Below, one piece after another: positions 1 through 8,181 of a stretch of 43,677 nucleotides of DNA; positions within the stretch are counted from its first letter, which is position 1; each line of letters begins with the position of its first letter. The DNA lies in NCBI RefSeq assembly GCF_001552155.1, contig NZ_BCQQ01000047.1:1-43677 (forward strand). The letters run 5' to 3'. Both the position numbers and the translations under genes were made by a program. A model generated the notes under the pieces. It was not told the DNA's origin and made no database searches. It was given only the letters and a program-made list of their open reading frames with translations. This DNA is from Actinomadura formosensis NBRC 14204 (GTDB lineage: Bacteria > Actinomycetota > Actinomycetes > Streptosporangiales > Streptosporangiaceae).

Positions 1-1512
1 GGGCGCCACCGCGGGCGGCGGGCCCGGCGCGTCCTGCGCCGGCTCGGGCACCGGCGCGACCGGCTGGTCGGTGCCCGACATGGCGCGCTCGGCGGCCATG
101 TGGGCGCGGGCGGCCTTGATGATGTCCCACGCCGACAACTCGTCGGTGGACGGCGGGGTGTGCATCGCCGGGGACGTCAGTTCCGCCGCGACCGCCTGCG
201 GCACCGCGAACCCGCTCGCCGGCGGCGGGACCTGCGCGAGCCGGCACCACGTCAGCCCGAGGGTGTAGGTGGTGGCCAGCAGCGCGGCCAGGGCGTCGGC
301 GTCGGCGCTGCGCAGCGCGTCGGACAGCCGCCCGTCGCGCGGCCACAGCGACCGCAGCGGATTGGCCGGGTCCGACAGGACGGCCTGCAGGGTGCGGGTG
401 CTGTCGGGGTCCAGCCAGCGCTGCAGCGCCGGCAGCGCGCCCGGCGCGGCCTGCAGGTCGGCGGCCAGCACCGCGATCCCGGCGCGGCGGACCTCGTCGT
501 GGCTGCGGCCGGGCGCGGCCGGGCGCGGCCCGGTCAGCCCCGCGACGATCTCCTGCAGGTCGTACAGGGCCAGGCGCAGGTACTCGCCGGGCGCGGTGTC
601 GCGGACCATCGGGATGGCGTACTCGGCGGGGCAGCGGCGCCGCCATTCCTGCAGAACGGCGTCGGGCCCGTACCGGACGGTGGCCATGTCCTGGTTGACC
701 ATCCGCAGCGACGCGGCGGTGACGGCGGCCAGGGCGTCGGCGCCGGGCCGGAACCGGGGGTCGGCCTGCAGCCCGGCGGCCACCTCGTACATGACGCGGG
801 CGATGTGGGCGGCGCCGCCGCCGTCGCCGGCGCCGAGCCGGTGGATGTAGTAGCCGGCCAGGGTGGCGAAGTCGGGCGGCATCATCCAGTGCAGCCGGTC
901 GGCGGAGGTGGTCAGGAACGGGATGAACGACTCGATCAGCGGGTGCTCGGTCAGCACGACCGGGGACCCGGCGCACCACAGCAGCGCGCCCCACGCGGCG
1001 GCGACGGTGCTGGGCGTGCCGGGCTGGAACATCGGGTCGCGCTGGGCGAACTGCTGCGGGTCGACCGCCAGCGCGGTGGTGAGGGCCTGGGAGATGCGCG
1101 CCACGACGGCGGTGTCGGGGACGGGCCCGAGGAACCCCAGCGGCGCCACCCGCCCCGCCGACAGGTCGGGGCCGGTGGGGAACAGCTGCGGCGGGACCGG
1201 CGGGGTCCCGGCGCCGCGCGGCGCGGGGACCGCGACGCGGCGGTCCTCGAACTCGGCCGGGGGCGGGCAGGGGTGCCAGGCGCCGTCCAGGCCGCACCGG
1301 TACCAGCGTCCCCAGGCGCCGTAGAGCCACCATTCGCCGGCGCCCCACAACATCCGCGCGGCGACCTGGGCCGCGCGGTCGGCGGGCGGCGCGGCCCGCC
1401 ACCACGGTGAGGCCACCAGCTCGCGCACGTTGCCCTCGACCGAGGCGAACAGGTCGCCGCTCGGACCGCCTCCGGTTCCGCCGGGCCCCGCCCCGGCCGC
1501 CTGCCAGCTCAT
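1..1512 (-). CDS. Hypothetical protein, 3'-truncated by the window edge
   Basis: An open minus-strand frame of 504 codons runs from an ATG at 1512 through base 1 without a stop, so the C-terminus lies outside the window. The N-terminus is Gly/Pro rich (MSWQAAGAGPGGTGGG), followed by a Trp-rich stretch (EWWLYGAWGRWYRC) at about residues 56-70 and a largely alpha-helical-looking, Ala/Leu-rich body; the visible end is again Pro/Ala rich. No signal peptide, membrane helix or catalytic motif is recognisable. I do not recognise the family. The long frame with typical actinobacterial third-position GC supports a real gene, while the plus-strand frames over it read as low-complexity Arg/Gly shadows. 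No convincing Shine-Dalgarno precedes 1512, so the exact start is uncertain. It is divergent from the EamA gene. Confidence 0.75.
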   Translation of the reverse strand, partial: MSWQAAGAGPGGTGGGPSGDLFASVEGNVRELVASPWWRAAPPADRAAQVAARMLWGAGEWWLYGAWGRWYRCGLDGAWHPCPPPAEFEDRRVAVPAPRGAGTPPVPPQLFPTGPDLSAGRVAPLGFLGPVPDTAVVARISQALTTALAVDPQQFAQRDPMFQPGTPSTVAAAWGALLWCAGSPVVLTEHPLIESFIPFLTTSADRLHWMMPPDFATLAGYYIHRLGAGDGGGAAHIARVMYEVAAGLQADPRFRPGADALAAVTAASLRMVNQDMATVRYGPDAVLQEWRRRCPAEYAIPMVRDTAPGEYLRLALYDLQEIVAGLTGPRPAAPGRSHDEVRRAGIAVLAADLQAAPGALPALQRWLDPDSTRTLQAVLSDPANPLRSLWPRDGRLSDALRSADADALAALLATTYTLGLTWCRLAQVPPPASGFAVPQAVAAELTSPAMHTPPSTDELSAWDIIKAARAHMAAERAMSGTDQPVAPVPEPAQDAPGPPPAVAP

Positions 1513-1652
1513 CCGGCGAATAGTAGTCGCCCGGTGCGGCCCCGCGGCATCGCGGGAGTCACGGGCCGGTATCCTCCCCTCGGCCCGTAAGGACTGTTGT
1601 GGCAGGATGCTCATTAGCCGCCGCGAGGGCGGGCGCGTGACGGGGGTGGTGG

Positions 1653-2657
1653 ATGGACGGCGCGGCGCGCACCCGCGGCCTCGGCCTCGGACTGGCGGTG
1701 TTCTCCTCGGTCTGCTTCGGCGCGTCCGGGCCGTTCGGCAAGGCCCTCATCGAGGCCGGGCTCGGCCCGCTGCAGGCGGTGTGGCTGCGGATCGCGGTCG
1801 CGGCGCTGGTGCTGGCGCCGCTGGTGGCGGCCCTGCGGGGACGCGCGGTGCTGCGCGGCCTGCGCCCCCACGCGCGCGCCCTGGTCGTCTACGGGCTGAC
1901 CGGCGTCGCCGGCTGCCAGGCGTGCTACTTCGTCGCCGCGTCCAGGCTGCCGGTCGGCGTGGCGATCCTGCTGGAGTTCAGCGGCCCGGTCATCGTGCTG
2001 GGATGGCTGCGGCTGGTGCGCCGCGTCCCCGTGCACCGCACGGCCGCCGCCGGCGTCGCGATCGCCGTGACCGGGCTGGCGCTGGTCGTGCAGGTGTGGG
2101 CGGGCCTGGCGCTGGACCCGCTCGGCCTGGCCGCCGGGCTCGGCGCCGCCGCCTGCCAGGCCAGCTACTTCCTCATCGTCGACCGGCTCGCCGGGCAGGT
2201 CGACCCCCTGGTCATCACCGGTTCCGGCTGTGTGGTCGGCGCCGCCGTCCTGGTCCCGCTCGCCGCGCCGTGGACGCTGCCGTGGGGCGTGCTGCCCGCG
2301 CACGTCCCGCTCGCCGGGCACACCGCCCCCGGCTGGGTGCTCGTCGCCTGGATCGGGATCGTCAGCACCGTCCTCGCCTACCTCACCGGCGTCGCGGGCC
2401 TGCAGCGGCTGTCTGCGCAGGTCGGCGGCGCGATCTGCTACACCGAGGCCGTCGCCGCCGCCCTCATCGCCTGGGCCGTGCTCGGCGAGCGCCTCACCCC
2501 GGTGCAGCTGACCGGCGGCGCGATCGTGCTGGCCGGCGCCTACATCGCCCAGCGCGCCGCCACCGCCCGCCCGGACGTCCCGCCCGCCCCGCCGCCCTCC
2601 GGGTCGCCGGACCGCCGCCTGGGCGCCGACCCGGGAGCCGTGCCCCTGCCCTCGTGA
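1653..2657 (+). CDS. EamA/DMT-superfamily transporter (RhtA-like exporter)
   Basis: A 334-residue integral membrane protein with about ten hydrophobic helices arranged as two EamA repeats, the usual size of the drug/metabolite transporter superfamily. The first repeat starts at FSSVCFGASGPFGKALIEAG (about residues 17-36) and the second at LAAGLGAAACQASYFLIVDR. Each has the small-residue, Ser/Gly-rich first helix typical of EamA. Members export amino acids and other small metabolites across the cytoplasmic membrane; the substrate cannot be read from sequence. The Pro-rich tail after about residue 305 is probably cytoplasmic and disordered. The ATG at 1653 follows GGGGGTGGTGG, a weak G-rich ribosome binding site. 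The gene stands alone, divergent from the partial gene at 1-1512 and convergent with the ABC permease. Confidence 0.93.
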   Translation: MDGAARTRGLGLGLAVFSSVCFGASGPFGKALIEAGLGPLQAVWLRIAVAALVLAPLVAALRGRAVLRGLRPHARALVVYGLTGVAGCQACYFVAASRLPVGVAILLEFSGPVIVLGWLRLVRRVPVHRTAAAGVAIAVTGLALVVQVWAGLALDPLGLAAGLGAAACQASYFLIVDRLAGQVDPLVITGSGCVVGAAVLVPLAAPWTLPWGVLPAHVPLAGHTAPGWVLVAWIGIVSTVLAYLTGVAGLQRLSAQVGGAICYTEAVAAALIAWAVLGERLTPVQLTGGAIVLAGAYIAQRAATARPDVPPAPPPSGSPDRRLGADPGAVPLPS

Positions 2658-2673
2658 CGCCCCTGCGAAATCC

Positions 2674-2687
2674 GCCGTCGTGACGGC
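2674..2687. terminator. Possible bidirectional terminator hairpin
   Basis: GCCGTC (2674-2679) and GACGGC (2682-2687) form a 6-bp GC stem in the 38-bp gap between the convergent EamA and ABC-permease genes. There is no U-tract, which is common in high-GC actinobacteria. The loop is only two bases, so the end pairs must open. Position is the main support. Confidence 0.3.
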
Positions 2688-2695
2688 CGCCGGGG

Positions 2696-3466
2696 TCAGG
2701 CGTTCTCGCGGCGGAAGCAGCGGGCGCCCAGCGTCACCGACACCACCAGCAGCACCACCGCGACCAGCGTCCCCTCGGCGACCGCGGCGGTCGCGTAGTC
2801 GCCGAGGAACGCCGCCCGCGCCGCGTCCACCACGTACCGGAACGGCGTGAACCGCGACACCACGTCCAGCCAGCCCGGCGCCAGGCTCATCGGCAGCAAG
2901 ATCCCCGACAGCAGCATCAGCGGCAGCGTCACCGCCGACAGCAGCGGCGCGAACGCGTCCTCGGTGCGGGTCCGCAGCGCCAGCACATAGGACAGGGACG
3001 CGACGCTCACCGCGAGCGACACCACGAACAGCAACCCGACGGCGATGCCGCCGGCCGGGGCGCGCAGCCCCAGCGCCAGCCCCGCCCCCACCAGCAGCAC
3101 CCCCTGCAACGCCACCACCACGGTGTCGCGCAGGACGCGGCCCAGCAGCAGCGCGGTGCGGCTGGCCGGGGTGACGCGCAGCCGCTCCACCACCCCCGAC
3201 CGCAGATCGGCGATCAGCCCGAACCCGGCGAACCCGGCGCCGAACAGCGCGAGCTGGATCAGCACCCCGGGCACGAACACCTGCCAGGCGCCGCCCGCGC
3301 CGAATCCGCGGACCTGCACCAGGTCCGACAGCAGCGGGCCGAACAGCACCAGATACAGCAGCGGCTGCAGCGCCCCGAACACCACCGCGACCTTGCTGCG
3401 CAGCGTCTGCCGCAGGTACCGCAGGAAGATCAGCCGGGTGTCGGACATCGTGCGCGTGAAAGACAT
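2696..3466 (-). CDS. ABC-2 type transporter permease (DrrB-like)
   Basis: A 256-residue membrane subunit with six predicted helices and the ABC-2 family layout: an N-terminal cytoplasmic segment (TRLIFLRYLRQTLRSKVAVV), a first helix (LQPLLYLVLFGPLLSDL), and four consecutive helices toward the C-terminus including the conserved LPLMLLSGILLPMSLAPGWL region. It pairs with the ATPase encoded just upstream (24 bp gap) to form a DrrAB-type exporter of drugs or lipids. I place the start at the ATG at 3466, because GAGGA lies six bases upstream of it; the ATG at 3472 directly abuts that GAGGA. Regulation is probably by the divergent TetR gene at 4530. Confidence 0.92.
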   Translation of the reverse strand: MSFTRTMSDTRLIFLRYLRQTLRSKVAVVFGALQPLLYLVLFGPLLSDLVQVRGFGAGGAWQVFVPGVLIQLALFGAGFAGFGLIADLRSGVVERLRVTPASRTALLLGRVLRDTVVVALQGVLLVGAGLALGLRAPAGGIAVGLLFVVSLAVSVASLSYVLALRTRTEDAFAPLLSAVTLPLMLLSGILLPMSLAPGWLDVVSRFTPFRYVVDAARAAFLGDYATAAVAEGTLVAVVLLVVSVTLGARCFRRENA

Positions 3467-3490
3467 CTGCATTCCTCGTGTACTCCTGGT

Positions 3491-4438
3491 TCAGGCGGCG
3501 TCGCGCAGGGAGCGGCCGGTGACGGTGCGGAAGACGTCGTCGAGGGTGGGACGCGACAGGCTCAGTGACGCCAGCTCCACCCCGGCGCCGTCCAGGGCCC
3601 GGATCAGACTCATCAGGGCCTTCTCGCCGTCCTCGACGGTGAGGCGCACGCCGCGCCCGGTGACCGTGGCCTCGCGGACGGCCGGGTGCGGCGACAGGGC
3701 CCGGCGGGCCGGTTCGGCGCCGGACGCGTCCGCCAGTTCCAGGGTGAGGACGTCACCGGCGACCCGGCGTTTCAGCTCGGCGGGGGTGCCCTCGGCGACG
3801 ATCCGGCCCCCGTCGATGATCAGCAGCCGGTCGCACAGCGCGTCGGCCTCGTCCAGGTAGTGGGTGGTGAGGAACACCGCCGTGCCGTCCTGCTCGCGCA
3901 GGGCGCGGATGTGGTCCCACAGGTCGCCGCGGCTCTGCGGGTCCAGGCCGGTGGTCGGCTCGTCCAGGAACAGCAGCGGCGGGCGGTGCACCAGCCCGAG
4001 CGCGATGTCCAGGCGGCGGCGCTGCCCGCCCGACAGCGACCCCGCCGGGCGCGCCTCCAGCCCCCGCAGGTTCAGGCGGGCGCACAGCGCGGCGATCCGC
4101 TCACCGCGGCCGGGGACGCCGTAGAGGCGGGCCTGCAGGTCCAGTTCCTCCCCGGCCGGGACGGCCGGGTCGGTGCCGCCGCCCTGCGCGACGTAACCGA
4201 TGCGGCGGCGCACGCCCGCCGGGTCGCCGCGCAGGTCGCACCCCGCGACGGCCGCGGTTCCCGCGGTCGGCGCCAGCAGCGTCGTCAGCATCCGCAGCGT
4301 CGTGGTCTTCCCGGCGCCGTTGGGGCCGAGGAACCCGACGATCTCGCCGGGCGCGACCGCCAGGTCCACGCCGCGGACGGCCTCGACCGTGCCGTGCCCG
4401 GTGGTGAAGGTGCGGGCGAGCCCGCGTGCGTCGATCAC
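3491..4438 (-). CDS. ABC transporter ATP-binding protein (DrrA family)
   Basis: A 315-residue ATPase with all ABC motifs: Walker A GPNGAGKTT (residues 38-46), Q-loop Gln85, signature LSGGQ (135-139), Walker B LLFLDE (155-160) with PTTGLD, and H-loop His193 in TTHYLDEAD. The extra 80-residue C-terminal domain (RRALSPHPAVREATVTGRGV and onward) is typical of daunorubicin-resistance-type ATPases, which power efflux with a DrrB-like permease. The start is GTG at 4438, with GAGGAGG four bases upstream. It forms an operon with the permease at 2696-3466. A TetR regulator is divergent 91 bp away, so an efflux pump induced by its own substrate is the natural reading. The substrate is unknown. Confidence 0.95.
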   Translation of the reverse strand: MIDARGLARTFTTGHGTVEAVRGVDLAVAPGEIVGFLGPNGAGKTTTLRMLTTLLAPTAGTAAVAGCDLRGDPAGVRRRIGYVAQGGGTDPAVPAGEELDLQARLYGVPGRGERIAALCARLNLRGLEARPAGSLSGGQRRRLDIALGLVHRPPLLFLDEPTTGLDPQSRGDLWDHIRALREQDGTAVFLTTHYLDEADALCDRLLIIDGGRIVAEGTPAELKRRVAGDVLTLELADASGAEPARRALSPHPAVREATVTGRGVRLTVEDGEKALMSLIRALDGAGVELASLSLSRPTLDDVFRTVTGRSLRDAA

Positions 4439-4472
4439 ATGACCTCCTCAAGACGACCCCGACACAGTAACC

Positions 4473-4505
4473 CCAATTTTGCAGTCACACCAAGTTTTCA
4501 GTTAC
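4473..4505. promoter_or_regulatory. Repeated operator candidate between drrA-like and tetR genes
   Basis: The 91-bp divergent gap is strikingly AT-rich for this genome and holds two 16-bp direct copies, CCAATTTTGCAGTCAC (4473-4488) and CCAAGTTTTCAGTTAC (4490-4505), which match at 13 of 16 positions and are phased by 17 bp. An outer inverted pair, GTAAC (4467-4471) and GTTAC (4501-4505), overlaps them. The position suggests the binding site of the TetR protein encoded at 4530. Site function is inferred. Confidence 0.5.
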
Positions 4506-4529
4506 TCCAGTGAAGGTATATTTTCCGGT

Positions 4530-5222
4530 ATGGGAGAGGAGCTCGCCCCCGCCGGGCCGCAGCCGGGGCTGCGCGAACGCAAGAAGCGCGAGACGCGGCG
4601 GCGCATCAGCGACATCGCCACCGGGCTGTTCCTGACGCGCGGCTTCGACAACGTCACCATCGCCGACGTCGCCCGCACCGCCGACGTGTCGGTCAACACC
4701 GTCTTCAACTACTTCAAGACGAAGGAGGACCTGTTCTTCGACCGGCAGGACGAGATCATCGAGCAGGCCTCACGCGAGTTCCGCGGCCGCCGCCCCGGCG
4801 AGGGCGCCGCCGCGCTGTTTCGCCGCCGCTTCTTCGAGGGCCTGGACGCGGGCGCCTACTGGACCGCCTTCCACGAGGGCTCGGAGGCGTGGACGCAGAC
4901 CGTCCGCGACAGCCCCGCCCTCACCGCCCGCCAGCGCGAGATCGGCCGCCGCGCCCAGGACCACCTCGCCGACCTCATCGCCGAGGACACCGGCGCCGGC
5001 CCCGACGACATCGCCCCCCGCACCGCCGCCGCGATGATCTTCGCCGTGCAGACCGTGCTCATCGAGCAGATCGCCGACCGCAAACGCGCCGGGGAGACCC
5101 TGCAGGAGATGCGCGAGGACGTCTACGCCGCCGCCGCCCGCGCCTTCGACCTCCTCGAACACGGCCTCGGCGACTACGCCGCCCGCCCCGCCACCGGAAA
5201 CCGAACGGCCACCGGAAACTGA
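4530..5222 (+). CDS. TetR/AcrR-family transcriptional regulator
   Basis: A 230-residue regulator. The N-terminal TetR helix-turn-helix is clear: RERKKRETRRRISDIATGLF, then TRGFDNVTIADVARTADVSV and NTVFNYFKTKEDLF (about residues 14-65). A ligand-binding helical C-domain follows, ending in a Thr/Asn-rich tail. I start at the ATG at 4530 rather than at 4479: the extra 17 residues of the longer frame (beginning MQSHQVFSYSS) are unlike TetR N-termini and overlap the putative operator repeats. It is divergent from the DrrAB-type exporter and probably represses it. Its 3' end is convergent with the thioesterase, with a 16-bp gap. Confidence 0.9.
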   Translation: MGEELAPAGPQPGLRERKKRETRRRISDIATGLFLTRGFDNVTIADVARTADVSVNTVFNYFKTKEDLFFDRQDEIIEQASREFRGRRPGEGAAALFRRRFFEGLDAGAYWTAFHEGSEAWTQTVRDSPALTARQREIGRRAQDHLADLIAEDTGAGPDDIAPRTAAAMIFAVQTVLIEQIADRKRAGETLQEMREDVYAAAARAFDLLEHGLGDYAARPATGNRTATGN

Positions 5223-5238
5223 ATGCCGGCCGCCGCGG

Positions 5239-5694
5239 CTAGGCGTTCCCGGCCGCGAGTCCGGCCGGGGCGGCCGCGCCGCCCGCCCCGTCCAGGTGGG
5301 CCTCCAGCACCGACCTGACCCGCGTCGGCATCTCCTTCTTGGCCTTGGACGCCGGGTCGATGAACACGTGCCGCACCTCCCCGTCGGCGATGAGCCGCCC
5401 CTCCACCCGGAACACCGGCCGCACGATCAGGCTCGTCGTCCCCAGATGCGCCACCGGCATCGCGATGTCCAGCAGCTCGTCGAACCGGGCGCCCTCCCGG
5501 TAACGGATCCGCGCCTCCGCCACCACCAGGTCGCAGCCGTTCTCCACCATCCGCGCATAGTCGCCGAACAGCGCCCGCCACATCTCCGTCAGCGCCACGT
5601 CGTAAAAGAACAGGTAGTGGCCGTTGAAGACCACGCCCTGCTGGTCGCACTCGCTGTAGCGCACCCGCAGCCGATGCGTGAAGAGCTCGCTCAT
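5239..5694 (-). CDS. Acyl-CoA thioesterase, hot-dog fold (4HBT/YbgC-like)
   Basis: A 151-residue single hot-dog-fold protein. The N-terminus carries the family active-site region VRYSECDQQGVVFNGHYLFF, whose second acidic/Gln cluster and following NGHYL are characteristic of 4-hydroxybenzoyl-CoA-thioesterase relatives; these hydrolyse acyl- or aryl-CoA thioesters in the cytoplasm. The length fits. The preferred start is the ATG at 5694 (MSELFTHRL), with AGG nine bases upstream; an ATG at 5703 would add three residues but sits too close to its GAGG. The C-terminus is Ala/Gly rich and variable. It is convergent with the TetR gene and divergent from the SnoaL-like gene. The substrate is unknown. 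Confidence 0.88.
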   Translation of the reverse strand: MSELFTHRLRVRYSECDQQGVVFNGHYLFFYDVALTEMWRALFGDYARMVENGCDLVVAEARIRYREGARFDELLDIAMPVAHLGTTSLIVRPVFRVEGRLIADGEVRHVFIDPASKAKKEMPTRVRSVLEAHLDGAGGAAAPAGLAAGNA

Positions 5695-5844
5695 ACCCGG
5701 CATCCTGCCTCATCCCGGCAGACCCGCCCTTCACCACATGGCATAAGCGCTGCTTCTGGCTCGCAGAACATCCATCTCTTGGACTTCTGGACGGGCTGTG
5801 ACCAGGATGGACGGTGAAACCGGCAGACACCCATGGAGGAAGCC

Positions 5845-6231
5845 ATGACCCACTACGCCAAGGCCATGCGGCCCGAGGACCTCACACGGCTGTTCGTCGA
5901 ACGCTCCAACGCCGGCGACGCGGCCGGCGTCGCCGCGCTCTACGAGGAGAACGCGGTGCTGGCCTACCCGCCCGGCTCCCAGACCGTGGGCCGCGACGCC
6001 ATCCGCGCACTGTGGGAGAAGGTGCTGGCCGCCCGTCCCCGCTTCGAGCCGGAGGAACCGCTGCCGACCCTGATCAGCGGCGACCTCGCCCTCACCTCCA
6101 CCCCGCCCGCCGACGGGACCGGGGCCCGCGCGCAGGTCGCCCGCCGCCAGCCCGACGGCAGCTGGCTCCGCGTCCTCGACCAGCCCGAATTCACCCCGCC
6201 GCCCGGCGCCACCCCTCCCGCGGGCGCCTAG
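5845..6231 (+). CDS. SnoaL-like / NTF2-fold protein
   Basis: A 128-residue protein with the pattern of small NTF2-like (SnoaL/YybH) proteins: DLTRLFVERSNAGDAAGVAA, LYEENAVLAYPPGSQTVGRD and AIRALWEKVL, followed by beta strands ending WLRVLDQPEF. Such proteins bind or isomerise small molecules; no catalytic residue set can be assigned. GGAGGAAGCC precedes the ATG at 5845, so that ATG is preferred over one at 5833, which would overlap the ribosome binding site. Its TAG stop sits in the sequence CTAG at 6228-6231, and the convergent sigma-factor gene uses the same four bases for its own stop. Confidence 0.8.
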   Translation: MTHYAKAMRPEDLTRLFVERSNAGDAAGVAALYEENAVLAYPPGSQTVGRDAIRALWEKVLAARPRFEPEEPLPTLISGDLALTSTPPADGTGARAQVARRQPDGSWLRVLDQPEFTPPPGATPPAGA

Positions 6232-7532
6232 GACACCGGCGGCCCCGCGGGCCAGGGGAGGGCGGCGAGCTTGCGTTCCAGGACCGTCCGCTCGCGGTCG
6301 TTGCCGCACAGCCGCAGGGCGCGCTCCAGTTCGGTGCGCGCCTCGGCGGCGCGTCCCAGGCGGGTGAGCAGTTCCCCCCGCACGGCCGGCAGCAGATGCG
6401 AGTTCGGCAGCGCCCCGGCCGCCGCCAACCCCTCCACGATCGGCAGCGCCGCGGCCGGCCCCTGCGCCATCGAGACCGCCACCGCCCGGTTCAGCTCGAT
6501 CACCGCGGAGGGCGCGAGCCGGCCGAGCGCCTCGTACAGCAGGACGATGCGCTCCCAGTCGGTGGCGTCGGCCGACGCGGCGACGGCGTGGCATTCGGCG
6601 ATCGCCGCCTGCAGCCCGTAGGCGCCCAGGCCCCGCCCGGCCCGCTCCGCGCGGGCCAGCGCGGCGCGCCCCCGGCCGATCGCGGCCCGGTCCCAGCGGC
6701 CGCGGTCCTGCCGCTCCAGCAGCACCGGCTCGCCGTCCGGCCCGATCCGGGCGGGGAACCGCGCCGCCGTCAGCTCCAGCAGCGCCAGCAGGCCGTGGAC
6801 CTCCGGCTCGTCCGGCACCAGCCGCGCCAGCACCCGCGCCAGGCGCTGCGCCTCGCCCGCCAGGTCCAACCGGATCAGCTCGCGGCCCGAGCCGGCCGAG
6901 GACCCCTCAGTGAAGATCAGGTAGATCACGTTGAGGACCGAGCCGAGCCGCCGGGCCCGCTCCCCGGGCGGCGGCACCCCGAACGGCACCCGGGCCGCGC
7001 CGAGCGTCTTTTTCGCCCGGGTGATGCGGGCCTGCACGGTGGCGGTCGAGGCCAGGAACATCCGGGCGATCTCATCGCTGGTCAGGCCGCCGACCACCCG
7101 CAGCGTCAACGCCACCCTCGCCTCCCGCGACAGCACCGGGTGGCAGGAGATGAACATCAGCGCCAGCACATCGTCGTCGATCCGGTCCGGATCCCACAGC
7201 AGCCCGTCCCCGGGCGGGCCTGCGGGCGCGGCCCCCGAGGCGATGCCGCCCTCGCCCAGGTCGCGGGCGAGGGCGGCGTACCTGCCGTCGCGGGCCGCGC
7301 GCCGCCGGAACGCATCGATCGCGCGGCGCCGCCCGACCGTCAGCAGCCACCCCGCCGGGCTGCGCGGCACACCCTCGCGCGGCCAGGTCACCAGCGCCTC
7401 GGCCAGCGCCTCCTGCGCCAGGTCCTCGGCCAACGCGAAATCGCCGGTGTAGCGGGCGAGCGCGCCGACGATCCGCGCGGACTCGATCCGCCACACGGCG
7501 GCGACGGCCTCCCGGCCCGCCGGATCGGTCAT
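6228..7532 (-). CDS. ECF42-type RNA polymerase sigma factor with C-terminal helical-repeat domain
   Basis: A 434-residue protein, about twice the size of a minimal ECF sigma factor. The sigma2 region (DFALAEDLAQEALAEALVTW) and sigma4 region (LTSDEIARMFLASTATVQAR) occupy the first 175 residues. The rest (from PPPGERARRLGSVLNVIYLI) is the DUF6596/TPR-like extension that defines ECF42, ending ARTELERALRLCGNDRERTV. ECF42 factors have no anti-sigma factor, are paired with DGPF/YCII-domain proteins, and depend on the extension for activity. Exactly that partner lies 10 bp upstream (7543-7962), in the same operon. The stop codon shares CTAG with the SnoaL-like gene. Signal and full regulon are unknown. 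Confidence 0.93.
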   Translation of the reverse strand: MTDPAGREAVAAVWRIESARIVGALARYTGDFALAEDLAQEALAEALVTWPREGVPRSPAGWLLTVGRRRAIDAFRRRAARDGRYAALARDLGEGGIASGAAPAGPPGDGLLWDPDRIDDDVLALMFISCHPVLSREARVALTLRVVGGLTSDEIARMFLASTATVQARITRAKKTLGAARVPFGVPPPGERARRLGSVLNVIYLIFTEGSSAGSGRELIRLDLAGEAQRLARVLARLVPDEPEVHGLLALLELTAARFPARIGPDGEPVLLERQDRGRWDRAAIGRGRAALARAERAGRGLGAYGLQAAIAECHAVAASADATDWERIVLLYEALGRLAPSAVIELNRAVAVSMAQGPAAALPIVEGLAAAGALPNSHLLPAVRGELLTRLGRAAEARTELERALRLCGNDRERTVLERKLAALPWPAGPPVS

Positions 7533-7542
7533 CGCCCCTTGC

Positions 7543-7962
7543 TCACAGCTGCCCGGTGGCCTCGCGCCACTCCCGCTCCTTCTTGATCCACTCGTTGTCC
7601 TGCGGGAACTCGTCGATCGTGGTGACCCGCCGGATCTCGATCTTGAAGCCCCAGCCGGTGACCGGCGACCGCCTGGCCCACTCGACGGCCTCCTCCTTCG
7701 AGGCCACGTTCAGGATGTAGAACCCGCCGAACAGCTCCTTGGTCTCACCGTAGGGGCCGTCGGTGACCACGGGCGGCTCGGAGGAGAAGTCGACGACCAC
7801 GCCCTCGGCGGGGTCGGCCAGCCCCTCGGCGGCCAGCAGCACCCCCGCCCGGATCATCTCCGTGTTGAACCTGCCCATGGTCTCCAGCATCTTGGTGAAG
7901 TCGATGTCCGCCATCCCCGCGAGCGCCTCGTCGGTGGCGCGCATGATCAGCATGTACTTCAC
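7543..7962 (-). CDS. YciI-family (DGPF/YCII) protein, ECF42 partner
   Basis: A 139-residue protein with the family hallmarks: MKYMLIMRATDEALAG at the N-terminus, and the defining TDGPYGETKELFGGFYILNV block at about residues 73-92, followed by an amphipathic WA-rich segment and EIRRV. The YCII fold is ferredoxin-like and its biochemical role is unsettled; ECF42 factors usually activate genes of this family. The start is the GTG at 7962: AGGGAG lies seven bases upstream, and an internal ATG at 7953 lacks such a site. It is the first gene of an operon with the ECF42 sigma factor (10-bp gap). A promoter resembling the ECF42 motif lies about 55 bp upstream. Confidence 0.93.
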   Translation of the reverse strand: MKYMLIMRATDEALAGMADIDFTKMLETMGRFNTEMIRAGVLLAAEGLADPAEGVVVDFSSEPPVVTDGPYGETKELFGGFYILNVASKEEAVEWARRSPVTGWGFKIEIRRVTTIDEFPQDNEWIKKEREWREATGQL

Positions 7963-8016
7963 GATCGGTCTCCCTGCGATCTCCGGGTCCCTGTTCCCGG
8001 ACCCTCTCATCCCTAG

Positions 8017-8044
8017 GTCGAACGGGCGTCGCCGCGGATCGACA
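8017..8044 (-). promoter_or_regulatory. Candidate ECF42-type promoter of the yciI-sigma operon
   Basis: On the minus strand TGTCGA (8044-8039) is followed after 18 bp by CGAC (8020-8017). As I recall it, ECF42 promoters have TGTCGA at -35 and CGA(T/C) at -10, so this fits autoregulation of the operon beginning at 7962. The match is by eye, and the consensus is from memory. Confidence 0.45.
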
Positions 8045-8181
8045 CGGCCCCGGATTTTTTTCCGCGAACCCCCGCGGCCTCGGCGGGCCGGACGCGGGCG
8101 GCTGAAAATCCCGGCAAAAGTTCGGGCGGGAATGGGGCACGATGACCGGAATAGGGGGTGGGGCGCGGTTAGCGTGCGGAG

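Noticed and set aside
100..1410. A 436-residue plus-strand frame
   Set aside because: Low-complexity Gly/Arg composition and opposite to a better minus-strand frame with normal amino-acid composition.
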